This document shows, piece by piece, positions 53,637 through 61,474 of a stretch of DNA of 64,000 nt. The DNA comes from Rhodocyclaceae bacterium (GTDB taxonomy: Bacteria; Pseudomonadota; Gammaproteobacteria; Burkholderiales; Rhodocyclaceae), in NCBI GenBank assembly GCA_023230455.1, contig JALNXH010000013.1:38858-102857 (forward strand), read 5' to 3'. Below the pieces are notes generated by a model. The model did not search any database. It was not told the DNA's origin and worked only from the letters and a program-made list of their open reading frames with translations. Each line of letters opens with the position of its first letter. Within the stretch, counting starts at the first letter, position 1. Made by a program: the position numbers and the translations under genes.

Positions 53637-53683
53637 GAGGAGGGTGCAGGGTAGAATCGCACATTCTAAACCAGCCGCCCAGC

Positions 53684-54115
53684 ATGGCCGTCGTCGATAA
53701 ATCCGTCCTCATCGAACGCACTCCGGCGCAGATATTCGAGCTGGTGGATCGGGTCGAGGACTATCCCCTGTTCCTTCCCTGGTGCGGCGGTGTCGAGTTG
53801 CACGAGCGCAGCGGCAATCGCACGGTGGCGACGCTACACATCAATTACCATGGTTTGAAGTCGCATTTTTCAACGGAGAACGAAAAGGATCCGCCCCACT
53901 GGATGCGCCTGAGGCTCAAAGATGGTCCGCTGAAGCATCTTGACGGCCACTGGAAATTCATCCCGCTGGGGGATACCGCCTGCAAGATCGAATTCAAACT
54001 TCATTACGAGTTTTCCAGCAAACTGCTGGAAAAGGCTCTTGGGCCGGTGTTCAATCATATTGCCAACACGTTTGTCGAATCCTTCGTCAAACGTGCTCAT
54101 CAATGCTATGACTGA
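53684..54115 (+). CDS. ratA: START/COQ10-like protein, RatA family
   Basis: A 143-residue START-fold protein. VDKSVLIERTPAQIFELVDR and VEDYPLFLPWC match the RatA/COQ10 group, implicated in ubiquinone binding or, in Escherichia coli, in blocking 70S ribosome assembly. It overlaps the next gene by 8 bp. A lipid/quinone-binding role is at least as likely as a toxin role. Confidence 0.9.
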   Translation: MAVVDKSVLIERTPAQIFELVDRVEDYPLFLPWCGGVELHERSGNRTVATLHINYHGLKSHFSTENEKDPPHWMRLRLKDGPLKHLDGHWKFIPLGDTACKIEFKLHYEFSSKLLEKALGPVFNHIANTFVESFVKRAHQCYD

Positions 54116-54422
54116 CTTCATTGAAATTCAGGTGGTCTACGCCCGGCCGGAGCGCCAGGAGTTGGTTTCCCTCAAGTTGCCCGCCGGGGCGACCCTGCGC
54201 CAGGCGGTGGAAGCCTCGGGCCTGATGCAGAAATATCCGGAAATCGATCTCGCAACCGGCAAGTTCGGCCTCTACGCGAAGCTCTCCAAATCCGACGCCG
54301 TGCTGCGCAATCGTGATCGGGTGGAAATCTACCGTCCGCTGATCGCCGATCCGAAGGAGGTGCGCAAGCAGCGTGCCGCCGAGGGCAAAGCGATGAAAAA
54401 GGGTGGCGGCGCCGACGAATGA
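54108..54422 (+). CDS. rnfH: RnfH family (RatB) ubiquitin-like fold protein
   Basis: A 104-residue protein. MTDFIEIQVVYARPERQELV and the PAGATLRQAVEAS segment, then VEIYRPLIADPKEVRKQRA, match the UPF0125/RnfH family with a beta-grasp fold, usually beside ratA. Its biochemical role is not settled. It overlaps ratA by 8 bp. Confidence 0.92.
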   Translation: MTDFIEIQVVYARPERQELVSLKLPAGATLRQAVEASGLMQKYPEIDLATGKFGLYAKLSKSDAVLRNRDRVEIYRPLIADPKEVRKQRAAEGKAMKKGGGADE

Positions 54423-54484
54423 TCCGCATTTTGCGGTGCCGGCCTGGCTGCGTATAATCGCGCTTTGCCAAAGAGGAAAACAGC

Positions 54485-55945
54485 ATGCGACTCACCCAGA
54501 AGGCGCTGACGTTTGACGACGTCCTCCTGGTCCCCGCCCACTCTACGGTCCTTCCGCGCGACGTCAGCCTTGCGACGCGGCTGACCCGCAACATCCGCCT
54601 CAATCTGCCCCTCGTTTCGGCTGCCATGGATACGGTGACCGAGGCTCGTCTGGCCATTGCGCTGGCACAGGAGGGAGGCATCGGCATTGTGCACAAAAAC
54701 CTCAGCCCGCGTGCCCAGGCGGCCGAAGTTGCCAAGGTCAAGCGCTTCGAGACCGGAGTGCTGAAGGACCCGATCACCATTCCGCCAACGCTGACCGTGC
54801 GCGAAGTGCTCGGATTGACGCGCAGCCACAAGATTTCCGGCCTGCCGGTGGTCGATGGCGGCAAGGTGGTAGGCATCGTCACTAACCGCGACCTGCGCTT
54901 CGAAGATAACCTTGATCAGCCTGTCGGCTCCATCATGACTCAGCGCGAACGTCTGGTGACGGTGAAGGAGGGGGCGTCCATCGAAGAGGCCAAGGCACTG
55001 ATGCACAAGCATCGTCTAGAGCGGGTGCTGGTAGTGAACGACGCCTTCGAACTACGCGGCCTGATGACGGTGAAGGACATCCTCAAATCCAGCGAACACC
55101 CCGACGCTTCGAAGGATGATTTCGGTCGCCTGCGCGTCGGCGCCGCGGTGGGCACCGGCGATGGTACCGAGGAGCGAGTTGCGCTGCTGGTCGAGGCTGG
55201 GGTCGACGTTCTCGTTGTCGATACAGCACATGGCCACTCCGAGGGTGTCCTACAGCGCGTGCAGTGGGTGAAGAAGAATTTTCCTCAGGTCGAAGTTATC
55301 GGCGGCAACATCGCCACTGCTGCCGCAGCCAAGGCGTTGGTCGATCACGGCGCCGACGGCGTCAAGGTGGGCATCGGCCCCGGTTCGATCTGCACCACGC
55401 GGATCGTCGCAGGTGTCGGCGTGCCGCAGATCACAGCGGTGGACAATGTTGCCAACGCCCTTGCGCCGCTCGGTGTGCCGCTGATCGCCGACGGCGGTAT
55501 CCGCTTCTCCGGCGATATTTCCAAGGCCGTTGCGGCCGGTGCCAACTGCGTGATGCTCGGCGGCCTGTTTGCCGGCACCGAGGAGGCTCCGGGAGAAACC
55601 GTCCTGTTCCAGGGCCGCTCCTACAAGTCCTACCGTGGCATGGGGTCGCTGGGAGCGATGAAGGAAGGTGCCGCCGACCGTTACTTCCAGGATTCCGACG
55701 CCAACGTCGAAAAACTGGTTCCCGAGGGGATAGAAGGCCGAGTGCCGTACAAAGGCTCGGTCGGCGCGGTGATCCATCAACTGATGGGTGGCCTGCGAGC
55801 CTCGATGGGCTATGTCGGCTGCCGCACGATCGACGAAATGCGCAGCAAGGCGGAATTCGTCGAAATCACCTCGGCCGGCATCCGCGAATCCCACGTGCAT
55901 GACGTGCAGATCACCAAGGAAGCGCCGAACTACCATATCGACTGA
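54485..55945 (+). CDS. guaB: IMP dehydrogenase
   Basis: A 486-residue TIM-barrel enzyme with two CBS domains inserted at about residues 95-205 (ISGLPVVDGGKVVGIVTNRD, MHKHRLERVLVVNDAFEL). The catalytic Cys is in GPGSICTTRIVAGVG, with SLGAMKEGAADRYFQ as flap. It oxidises IMP to XMP, the committed step to GMP, and precedes guaA with a terminator in between. Confidence 0.98.
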   Translation: MRLTQKALTFDDVLLVPAHSTVLPRDVSLATRLTRNIRLNLPLVSAAMDTVTEARLAIALAQEGGIGIVHKNLSPRAQAAEVAKVKRFETGVLKDPITIPPTLTVREVLGLTRSHKISGLPVVDGGKVVGIVTNRDLRFEDNLDQPVGSIMTQRERLVTVKEGASIEEAKALMHKHRLERVLVVNDAFELRGLMTVKDILKSSEHPDASKDDFGRLRVGAAVGTGDGTEERVALLVEAGVDVLVVDTAHGHSEGVLQRVQWVKKNFPQVEVIGGNIATAAAAKALVDHGADGVKVGIGPGSICTTRIVAGVGVPQITAVDNVANALAPLGVPLIADGGIRFSGDISKAVAAGANCVMLGGLFAGTEEAPGETVLFQGRSYKSYRGMGSLGAMKEGAADRYFQDSDANVEKLVPEGIEGRVPYKGSVGAVIHQLMGGLRASMGYVGCRTIDEMRSKAEFVEITSAGIRESHVHDVQITKEAPNYHID

Positions 55946-55961
55946 CCGGCACCGGCCGGAC

Positions 55962-55990
55962 AAAGGCGGCTGCGGCCGCCTTTGTTGTTT
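55962..55990 (+). terminator. Terminator/attenuator between guaB and guaA
   Basis: A perfect 9-bp stem AAAGGCGGC (55962-55970) with GCCGCCTTT (55975-55983), loop TGCG, followed by GTTGTTT. It is 16 bp before the guaA ATG, so it could separate or attenuate guaA expression. Confidence 0.7.
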
Positions 55991-56005
55991 TCAGGGTTGA
56001 ACACC

Positions 56006-57571
56006 ATGTCCCACAAAAAGATTCTGATCCTCGATTTCGGCTCCCAGGTGAGCCAGCTCATCGCCCGCCGCGTACGCGAGCAGCAGGTGTATTGCGAACT
56101 GCACTCCTACGATGTCAGTGAGGCCTTCATCCGCGAATTCGATCCGCAGGGGATCATTCTTTCGGGCGGCCCGAATTCGGTCTATGCAGCCGAGGAATGG
56201 CGCGCGCCGCAAGTGGTGTTCGAACTCGGCGTGCCGGTGCTCGGCATCTGCTACGGCATGCAGACCATGGCGCAGCAACTGGGCGGTACGGTGGAGTCGT
56301 CGAACACGCGTGAATTCGGTTATGCGGAAATCCGCGCTCGCGGCCATTCGCGCCTGTTCAATGGCATTCAGGACAACACCAACGCGGAGGGCCATGGCCT
56401 GCTCGACGTCTGGATGAGCCACGGCGACAAGGTCACCGCACTGCCCGCCGGCTTCAAGGTGATCGGCAGCAGCGATTCCTGTGCGGTAGCGGCCATGGCC
56501 GACGAGGAGCGGCGTTTCTACGGTGTGCAGTTCCATCCGGAAGTGACCCACACCCTCAAGGGCCGCGAGATGTTTGCGCGCTTCGTGCATGACATCTGCG
56601 GTATCGGCGCCGACTGGACCATGCCCGGCTACATCGACGAAGCGGTGGCCAAGATTCGCCAGCAGGTCGGCAAGGAAGAGGTAATCCTCGGCCTCTCCGG
56701 CGGCGTCGATTCCTCGGTTGCCGCGGCGCTGATCCACCGCGCCATCGGCGATCAGCTCACCTGCGTGTTCGTGGATAACGGCCTGCTGCGCCTCAACGAA
56801 GCCGATCAGGTGATGCAGACTTTCGCCCGTAACCTCGGCGTCAAGGTGATCCCTGTCGACGCCACCGATCAGTTCATGAGCCACCTACAGGGCGTCACCG
56901 ATCCGGAGCAGAAGCGCAAGATCATCGGCCGCGAATTCGTCGAGGTTTTCCAGGCCGAATCGCAAAAACTCGCCAACGCCAAATGGCTGGCGCAAGGCAC
57001 CATCTATCCCGACGTGATCGAGTCCGCCGGCGCCAAGACCAAGAAGGCGCACACCATCAAGTCCCACCACAACGTCGGTGGGCTGCCCGAGACACTGAAC
57101 CTCAAACTGCTCGAACCGCTGCGCGAACTGTTCAAGGACGAGGTGCGCGAACTCGGCGTCGCTCTCGGCCTGCCGCACGAGATGGTCTATCGCCATCCCT
57201 TCCCCGGCCCCGGCCTCGGCGTGCGTATCCTCGGCGAAGTTAAGGCCGAGTTTGCCGATCTGCTGCGCCGCGCTGACGCCATCTTCATCGACGAACTGCG
57301 CGCCGCCGACTGGTACGACAAGACCAGCCAGGCCTTCGCCGTATTCCTGCCGGTGAAGAGCGTCGGCGTCATGGGCGACGGCCGCACCTACGAATACGTC
57401 GTCGCGCTGCGCGCCGTGCAGACCCAGGACTTCATGACCGCCCACTGGGCAGAGCTTCCGCACAGCCTGCTGGGCAAGGTGAGCAACCGCATCATCAACG
57501 AAGTGCGTGGCATCAATCGCGTGGTCTACGACATCTCTGGCAAGCCGCCCGCCACAATTGAGTGGGAATAA
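56006..57571 (+). CDS. guaA: GMP synthase (glutamine-hydrolysing)
   Basis: A 521-residue enzyme. The N-terminal class I glutamine amidotransferase has LGICYGMQTMAQQLGG (Cys) and VQFHPEVTHT; the ATP pyrophosphatase has LSGGVDSSVAAALIH and the C-terminal dimerization domain ends INRVVYDISGKPPATIEWE. It converts XMP to GMP. The gene is intact, and the 3' end is a known target of genomic-island integrases, as fits the integrase just downstream. Confidence 0.98.
   Translation: MSHKKILILDFGSQVSQLIARRVREQQVYCELHSYDVSEAFIREFDPQGIILSGGPNSVYAAEEWRAPQVVFELGVPVLGICYGMQTMAQQLGGTVESSNTREFGYAEIRARGHSRLFNGIQDNTNAEGHGLLDVWMSHGDKVTALPAGFKVIGSSDSCAVAAMADEERRFYGVQFHPEVTHTLKGREMFARFVHDICGIGADWTMPGYIDEAVAKIRQQVGKEEVILGLSGGVDSSVAAALIHRAIGDQLTCVFVDNGLLRLNEADQVMQTFARNLGVKVIPVDATDQFMSHLQGVTDPEQKRKIIGREFVEVFQAESQKLANAKWLAQGTIYPDVIESAGAKTKKAHTIKSHHNVGGLPETLNLKLLEPLRELFKDEVRELGVALGLPHEMVYRHPFPGPGLGVRILGEVKAEFADLLRRADAIFIDELRAADWYDKTSQAFAVFLPVKSVGVMGDGRTYEYVVALRAVQTQDFMTAHWAELPHSLLGKVSNRIINEVRGINRVVYDISGKPPATIEWE
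57560..57571 (+). mobile_element. Probable attachment site (island left end) in guaA 3' end
   Basis: GAGTGGGAATAA, the last codons and stop of guaA, matches the core that guaA-targeting islands use. The gene stays intact and the integrase begins 294 bp later, in the same direction. I find no second copy before the window ends, so the other attachment site should lie past 64000. Confidence 0.65.
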
Positions 57572-57589
57572 TTACATAGCGTTTCGGTA

Positions 57590-57669
57590 CTATTCGTACC
57601 TATTCAAAAAACACGAAAACCCCTTGGTAAAACAATGGGTTTTCTGTTTTTTACTATTCCTGACTATTC
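57590..57669. repeat. CTATTC repeat pairs upstream of integrase
   Basis: CTATTC occurs at 57590-57595, 57600-57605, 57654-57659 and 57664-57669: two pairs, each spaced 10 bp start to start, or one DNA helical turn. The second pair lies in ATTCCTGACTATTCAG (57656-57671), exactly repeated at 59401-59416 by the AlpA start. They look like sites for a small DNA-binding protein. Confidence 0.65.
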
Positions 57670-57688
57670 AGGGTAGCCCACATCTGGA

Positions 57689-57844
57689 GACGGTATCGGT
57701 GACGGTATTGGCATTTCTTGAGAGCTTCAGTAACATCGATACCGTCAACATCAAATGGACGCGTTGACGGTATCGTGAAATGCAAAACCCAGTAACCATG
57801 CGGGTTGGCTGGCGAAATTAGGGAATTTTGCGTTGACGGTATCG
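57689..57844. repeat. GACGGTATCG repeat array before integrase gene
   Basis: Copies lie at 57689-57698 (direct), 57701-57710 (direct, one mismatch), 57737-57746 (inverted, within CGATACCGTCAAC), 57766-57775 and 57835-57844 (direct, both within GCGTTGACGGTATCG). They fill the gap between guaA and the integrase start, where arm-type integrase sites are expected. Direct copies at 57763 and 57832 share 15 bp with their preceding base context. Confidence 0.7.
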
Positions 57845-57864
57845 GCGACCAGGAAAGGGCCACC

Positions 57865-59100
57865 ATGCTTACCGATACCCAACTGAAGAACCTCAAGCCG
57901 ACCGGCAAGTTGTACAAGCTGGTCGATCGTGACGGCCTCTATGTCGCGGTTACCCCGTCAGGAGTTGTTTCCTTCCGTTACGACTATCGACTGAACGGCC
58001 GGCGGGAAACTCTCGTTCTTGGGCAATACGGCCCAGAAGGCCTGACCTTGGGCGAGGCTAGAGAGAAACTGATCGAAGCCAAAAAGGAAATTGCTGCAGG
58101 GAAGTCACCCGCCAAGGAAAAGCAGCGTTCAATTCAGAAATCGAAAGCGGCGAAAACTTTCGGCGAGTTCTCGACCCTGTGGCTGAAGGAATATCGCATG
58201 GCGGACAGTACCCGGGACATGAGGAAATCTGTCATTGATCGCGATATCGAGCCCGAGTTTGGCCGACGTCTTCTCAAGGAAATCGCGGCTGAAGATTTGC
58301 GGGCACTGTGCGAAAGGGTCAAGACTCAGCGCAATGCACCGGCAACGGCCGTTCACATCCGGGACATTGTTGCTCAGGTTTTCAGGTTTGCGATCGAGCG
58401 TGGTCACAAGGTCGCAAATCCTGCTGATGATGTCAGGGCATCCTCGATCGCGACCTTCAAGCCCAAAGATCGGGCGCTTTCCCCAGACGAAATCAGGATT
58501 TTCTTCCAGGAGTTGGATTTGGTACCGACGCTGCCAACAATCCGGTTGGCGTTGAAGCTTGTACTTCTTACGCTCATCCGCAAGGGCGAGCTTCTCAATG
58601 CGACCTGGGATGAGATGGATTTCGTTGGCGCCAAGTGGATCATCCCCGCGCAGAGAATGAAGGCCAGAAGGCCCCATGTGATTTACTTGCCCGACCAGGC
58701 CATGGACATCATGATTGCGCTGAAGACCTGCGCAGGAGGATCCAATTTTATCTTGCCGTCCCGGTATGAAGGTGACAAGGGAATGTCCAACAATACCCTC
58801 AATCGCGTTATTACTGTCACGGTCGAGCATGCGAAGAAAAAGGATTTGCCTCTGGACGATTTCACCGTTCATGATCTCCGCAGAACGGGTTCAACGCTTC
58901 TGCATGAGGCGGGATTTAATACCGACTGGATTGAGAAATGCCTGGCCCATGAGCAGAAGGGAGTCAGGGCCGTCTACAACAAGGCAGAGTATGCGGATCA
59001 GCGCAAGGACATGCTCCAGCAATGGGCAAACATGGTAGATGCGTGGATTGCCGGGAAAGAAATCACGCCCATTCATCGTCCCACCCGCGCGGCGGCGTAG
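57865..59100 (+). CDS. P4-type tyrosine recombinase / integrase
   Basis: A 411-residue integrase. The N-terminus MLTDTQLKNLKPTGKLYKLV and GLYVAVTPSGVVSFRYDYRL form the DUF4102 arm-binding domain. The catalytic domain holds the Arg in LIRKGELLNATW (near residue 253), HDLRRTGSTLLHEAG and the final LAHEQKGVRAVYNKAEY with the Tyr nucleophile. ATG 57865 is preferred to 57805 because it matches the family N-terminus and follows AGGAAAGG. It should catalyse site-specific insertion and excision at guaA. The code here is less GC-rich than in neighbouring genes, consistent with transfer. Confidence 0.93.
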   Translation: MLTDTQLKNLKPTGKLYKLVDRDGLYVAVTPSGVVSFRYDYRLNGRRETLVLGQYGPEGLTLGEAREKLIEAKKEIAAGKSPAKEKQRSIQKSKAAKTFGEFSTLWLKEYRMADSTRDMRKSVIDRDIEPEFGRRLLKEIAAEDLRALCERVKTQRNAPATAVHIRDIVAQVFRFAIERGHKVANPADDVRASSIATFKPKDRALSPDEIRIFFQELDLVPTLPTIRLALKLVLLTLIRKGELLNATWDEMDFVGAKWIIPAQRMKARRPHVIYLPDQAMDIMIALKTCAGGSNFILPSRYEGDKGMSNNTLNRVITVTVEHAKKKDLPLDDFTVHDLRRTGSTLLHEAGFNTDWIEKCLAHEQKGVRAVYNKAEYADQRKDMLQQWANMVDAWIAGKEITPIHRPTRAAA

Positions 59101-59134
59101 AAATCTGATGCTACCGAGCGGGCCGGTGCCGGCG

Positions 59135-59395
59135 TCAGGCCTGTTTTTGGACAGGTCTGAATTTGCGTTTTTGGACGTCCGGGGAAAGCTGGGGTTGGAT
59201 GAGCGCTGAGCGTCTTTCTTGAATCCAGTTCTCCACTTCGTCAAGATCCCAGACAACGCAACGTGGCGTTAGATTGAATCTATTGGGAAAGCCACCGGAC
59301 TTTTCGAGCCGGTAAATTGCCGAGTCGGAAAGTGGGATTAGACGGAGTAGTTCTTCGCGTCTGATCAAGCGCTTGACCTGTATTGGTTTGCTCAT
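59135..59395 (-). CDS. AlpA-family regulator (helix-turn-helix)
   Basis: An 86-residue protein. RLIRREELLRLIPLSDSAIY and RLEKSGGFPNRFNL then WDLDEVENWIQERR give the AlpA/MerR-type winged-helix signature found with P4-type integrases, where it acts as transcription factor or excision directionality factor. ATG 59395 has AGGA 7 bp upstream; a TTG at 59428 is the alternative. It converges on the integrase with a 34-bp gap. A CTATTC pair covers its ribosome-binding region. Confidence 0.88.
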   Translation of the reverse strand: MSKPIQVKRLIRREELLRLIPLSDSAIYRLEKSGGFPNRFNLTPRCVVWDLDEVENWIQERRSALIQPQLSPDVQKRKFRPVQKQA

Positions 59396-59398
59396 TGT

Positions 59399-59416
59399 CG
59401 ATTCCTGACTATTCAG
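59399..59416. promoter_or_regulatory. CTATTC-type pair over alpA start region
   Basis: CGATTC (59399-59404) and CTATTC (59409-59414) are spaced 10 bp, and ATTCCTGACTATTCAG (59401-59416) is identical to 57656-57671 upstream of the integrase. It overlaps the alpA ribosome site on the reverse strand. It may be an AlpA operator. Confidence 0.55.
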
Positions 59417-59574
59417 TACTATCGACAATTACAGTCTGTTATGAGGCGGTCGGGATTTTGAAATCGATCCAAAAAGGGCGCATTTCGAGATTGCTACTTA
59501 CACTGGCGTCCCTAATAGGGCGTTGCTTCGTGGGGCTGCGGTGGCCCCCTCAAACCGATTGAAAGCGTTCGATC

Positions 59575-59596
59575 AATGCAATAGGAATGCAATAGG
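59575..59596 (+). repeat. Tandem 11-bp repeat before czcI
   Basis: AATGCAATAGG occurs twice head to tail at 59575-59585 and 59586-59596. It is 46 bp before the czcI ATG and upstream of a TATACT hexamer (59629-59634). It may be a control site or slippage. The rest of 59417-59642 holds no visible gene. Confidence 0.5.
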
Positions 59597-59642
59597 AAGC
59601 TGTGCTATCTCAGCGAGATGAGTCCTGATATACTCTGCGGCG

Positions 59643-59987
59643 ATGCGTACCTACCTCACCTTCATTCTTGCCATGCTGCTCTCGCTGAACACCGCCTTTG
59701 CGGTTGCGGCTAGCTATTGCCAGCATCAGAAGGAATCTCCGCGGGCAGCGCATTTCGGGCATCACATGCATCAACATGATCGCTCGACGGACAAGTCGAG
59801 CGACACCGGAACCCAGATCGATCCTGACTGCGGATTCTGTCATCTGTCGTTCTCGTCGTTTGTGCCGGCTTTCTCGCCGATCCTTGGCGATAACAGCCCA
59901 CCCCAACTCATTGCCCCCTCGGTCGCGGAGTTCAGCTCCGCCACTGTCGATCCCTTCGACCGTCCGCCACTCGCCCGCCTCGCCTGA
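59643..59987 (+). CDS. czcI: CzcI-like periplasmic heavy-metal resistance protein
   Basis: A 114-residue protein. A signal peptide (about residues 1-23, MRTYLTFILAMLLSLNTAFA) precedes YCQHQKESPRAAHFGHHMHQ, a His-rich metal-binding pattern, and DPDCGFCHLS. CzcI-type proteins precede czcCBA and modulate its expression. It starts the operon. Confidence 0.82.
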   Translation: MRTYLTFILAMLLSLNTAFAVAASYCQHQKESPRAAHFGHHMHQHDRSTDKSSDTGTQIDPDCGFCHLSFSSFVPAFSPILGDNSPPQLIAPSVAEFSSATVDPFDRPPLARLA

Positions 59988-60104
59988 TCCGGCGGGACGC
60001 GCTTCACTCTTTTTTCGTCCTTGACGGCTGACTGAGTCCGCGCCAGCGGGCTGTCGGCGCGTCCCGTCGGATTCTTCGCATGGTTCAACTTGCTAAGGAT
60101 TTCG

Positions 60105-61424
60105 ATGAATAAGACACTATTGCTATCGCTGGGGCTGCTCGCCACGCTGCCTGTCCTCGCACAAAACTCACAGTTCCTGGTGAAGACGGTGGCGACACCC
60201 GCGCCCGCCGGACTCGCCGCGCCGGCGACTGACCTGCCACTGACCCTGGAACACGCCTGGCAACTCGCCGAACAGGCCAACCCCGCCCTGAAGAGCGCGC
60301 AGGCGAACCTCGCTGCCGCCGAAGGGCAACTTGCCGACGCGCAAGGCTTGCTCTGGAACAACCCGCAGATCGCCGCCGAGCGCCTGCGGCGGACGGTGCC
60401 TGACCCGACACTGAACGACCGCACGCAGCGCGAATGGAATGTCGGCCTGACGCAGACGCTGGAGATTGCCGGCCAGCAGGGCTATCGGCGCACGGCGGCG
60501 GAGCAGGATCTGGCGGCACTGCGCGAAACGATCAAGGAAGCACGGCGGCAGTTGCGTGCCGAGGTCGAGCAGAAATTCGTCCGCGTGGTGGCCCTGCAAT
60601 TGCGCGCCGAGATGGAAACGGGGCTGGTCGACCTGATCCGGGAGAACAACACCGTCACGCGCAAGCGCTTCGACGCGGGCGAAGACACCAAGCTAGACGC
60701 CAACCTCGCCGAAGTCGAACTCGGGCGGGCACGCAACCAGCTCGAAACCATTGGCGAACAGTTGATCCAGGCCCGCGCGGAACTGGCTACCCTGCTGCAA
60801 CTGCCTGCAGAAAAACTCCCCGCCGTCAGCGGCGCACTCGTTGTCAAACCGGCACTGCCCTATACCCTCGATCAACTGCTCACGGTCGCCGCCAGCCGTG
60901 CCCAGTTGCGCGCCCTCGATCACCGTGAGCAAGCGGCGCGCAACCGGCTCGGCCTCGAACGGGCGGCAGTCTACCCGGACATCACCATCGGCCTGAATTC
61001 TGCCCGCGAAGGCCCCGGCGATGCCCGCGAGAAGGTTGTCGGATTGAGCGTATCGGTCCCCTTGCCGTTCTTCCGGCGCAATGCCGCCGGCATCGGCAAG
61101 GCATCGACTGAGCTGACCCAGGCCGAGATCGAGAAGCAGGCCACCGGCCGTGATATCCGCGCCCGCGTCCTGGCGCTGTGGCAGAAGCTCGACAGCCTGC
61201 GCCAGCGAACGCAACGGCTCGACCAGTCGGTGCTGCAACGCCTTGAAGAAAACCAGCGCCTGTCGACCGCCGCCTACCGTGCCGGCGAGATCAGCCTCGT
61301 CCAGATGCTGCTCGCCACCCGGCAGGTGCTCGACACCCGCCGTGAAGTGCTGGAGGCCATGACCGACTTCGCCCTGACGCGCAGCGAACTGGAACAAACC
61401 GCCGGCTGGAGCGCGAGCCAATGA
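60105..61424 (+). CDS. czcC: Outer membrane channel of CzcCBA efflux system
   Basis: A 439-residue TolC-like protein. Its signal peptide is MNKTLLLSLGLLATLPVLAQ. Two OEP domains follow, with long helices (LEHAWQLAEQANPALKSAQA; RAAVYPDITIGLNSAREGPG). It makes the outer-membrane exit for metal ions. ATG 60105 is preferred to 60090 because it gives a clean signal peptide. It overlaps the upstream end of the czcB reading frame. Confidence 0.92.
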   Translation: MNKTLLLSLGLLATLPVLAQNSQFLVKTVATPAPAGLAAPATDLPLTLEHAWQLAEQANPALKSAQANLAAAEGQLADAQGLLWNNPQIAAERLRRTVPDPTLNDRTQREWNVGLTQTLEIAGQQGYRRTAAEQDLAALRETIKEARRQLRAEVEQKFVRVVALQLRAEMETGLVDLIRENNTVTRKRFDAGEDTKLDANLAEVELGRARNQLETIGEQLIQARAELATLLQLPAEKLPAVSGALVVKPALPYTLDQLLTVAASRAQLRALDHREQAARNRLGLERAAVYPDITIGLNSAREGPGDAREKVVGLSVSVPLPFFRRNAAGIGKASTELTQAEIEKQATGRDIRARVLALWQKLDSLRQRTQRLDQSVLQRLEENQRLSTAAYRAGEISLVQMLLATRQVLDTRREVLEAMTDFALTRSELEQTAGWSASQ

Positions 61425-61474
61425 AGGCCGCACCCGCCCTCGCCGGCCAACCCACCCGCATCGGAAAAGACCTC

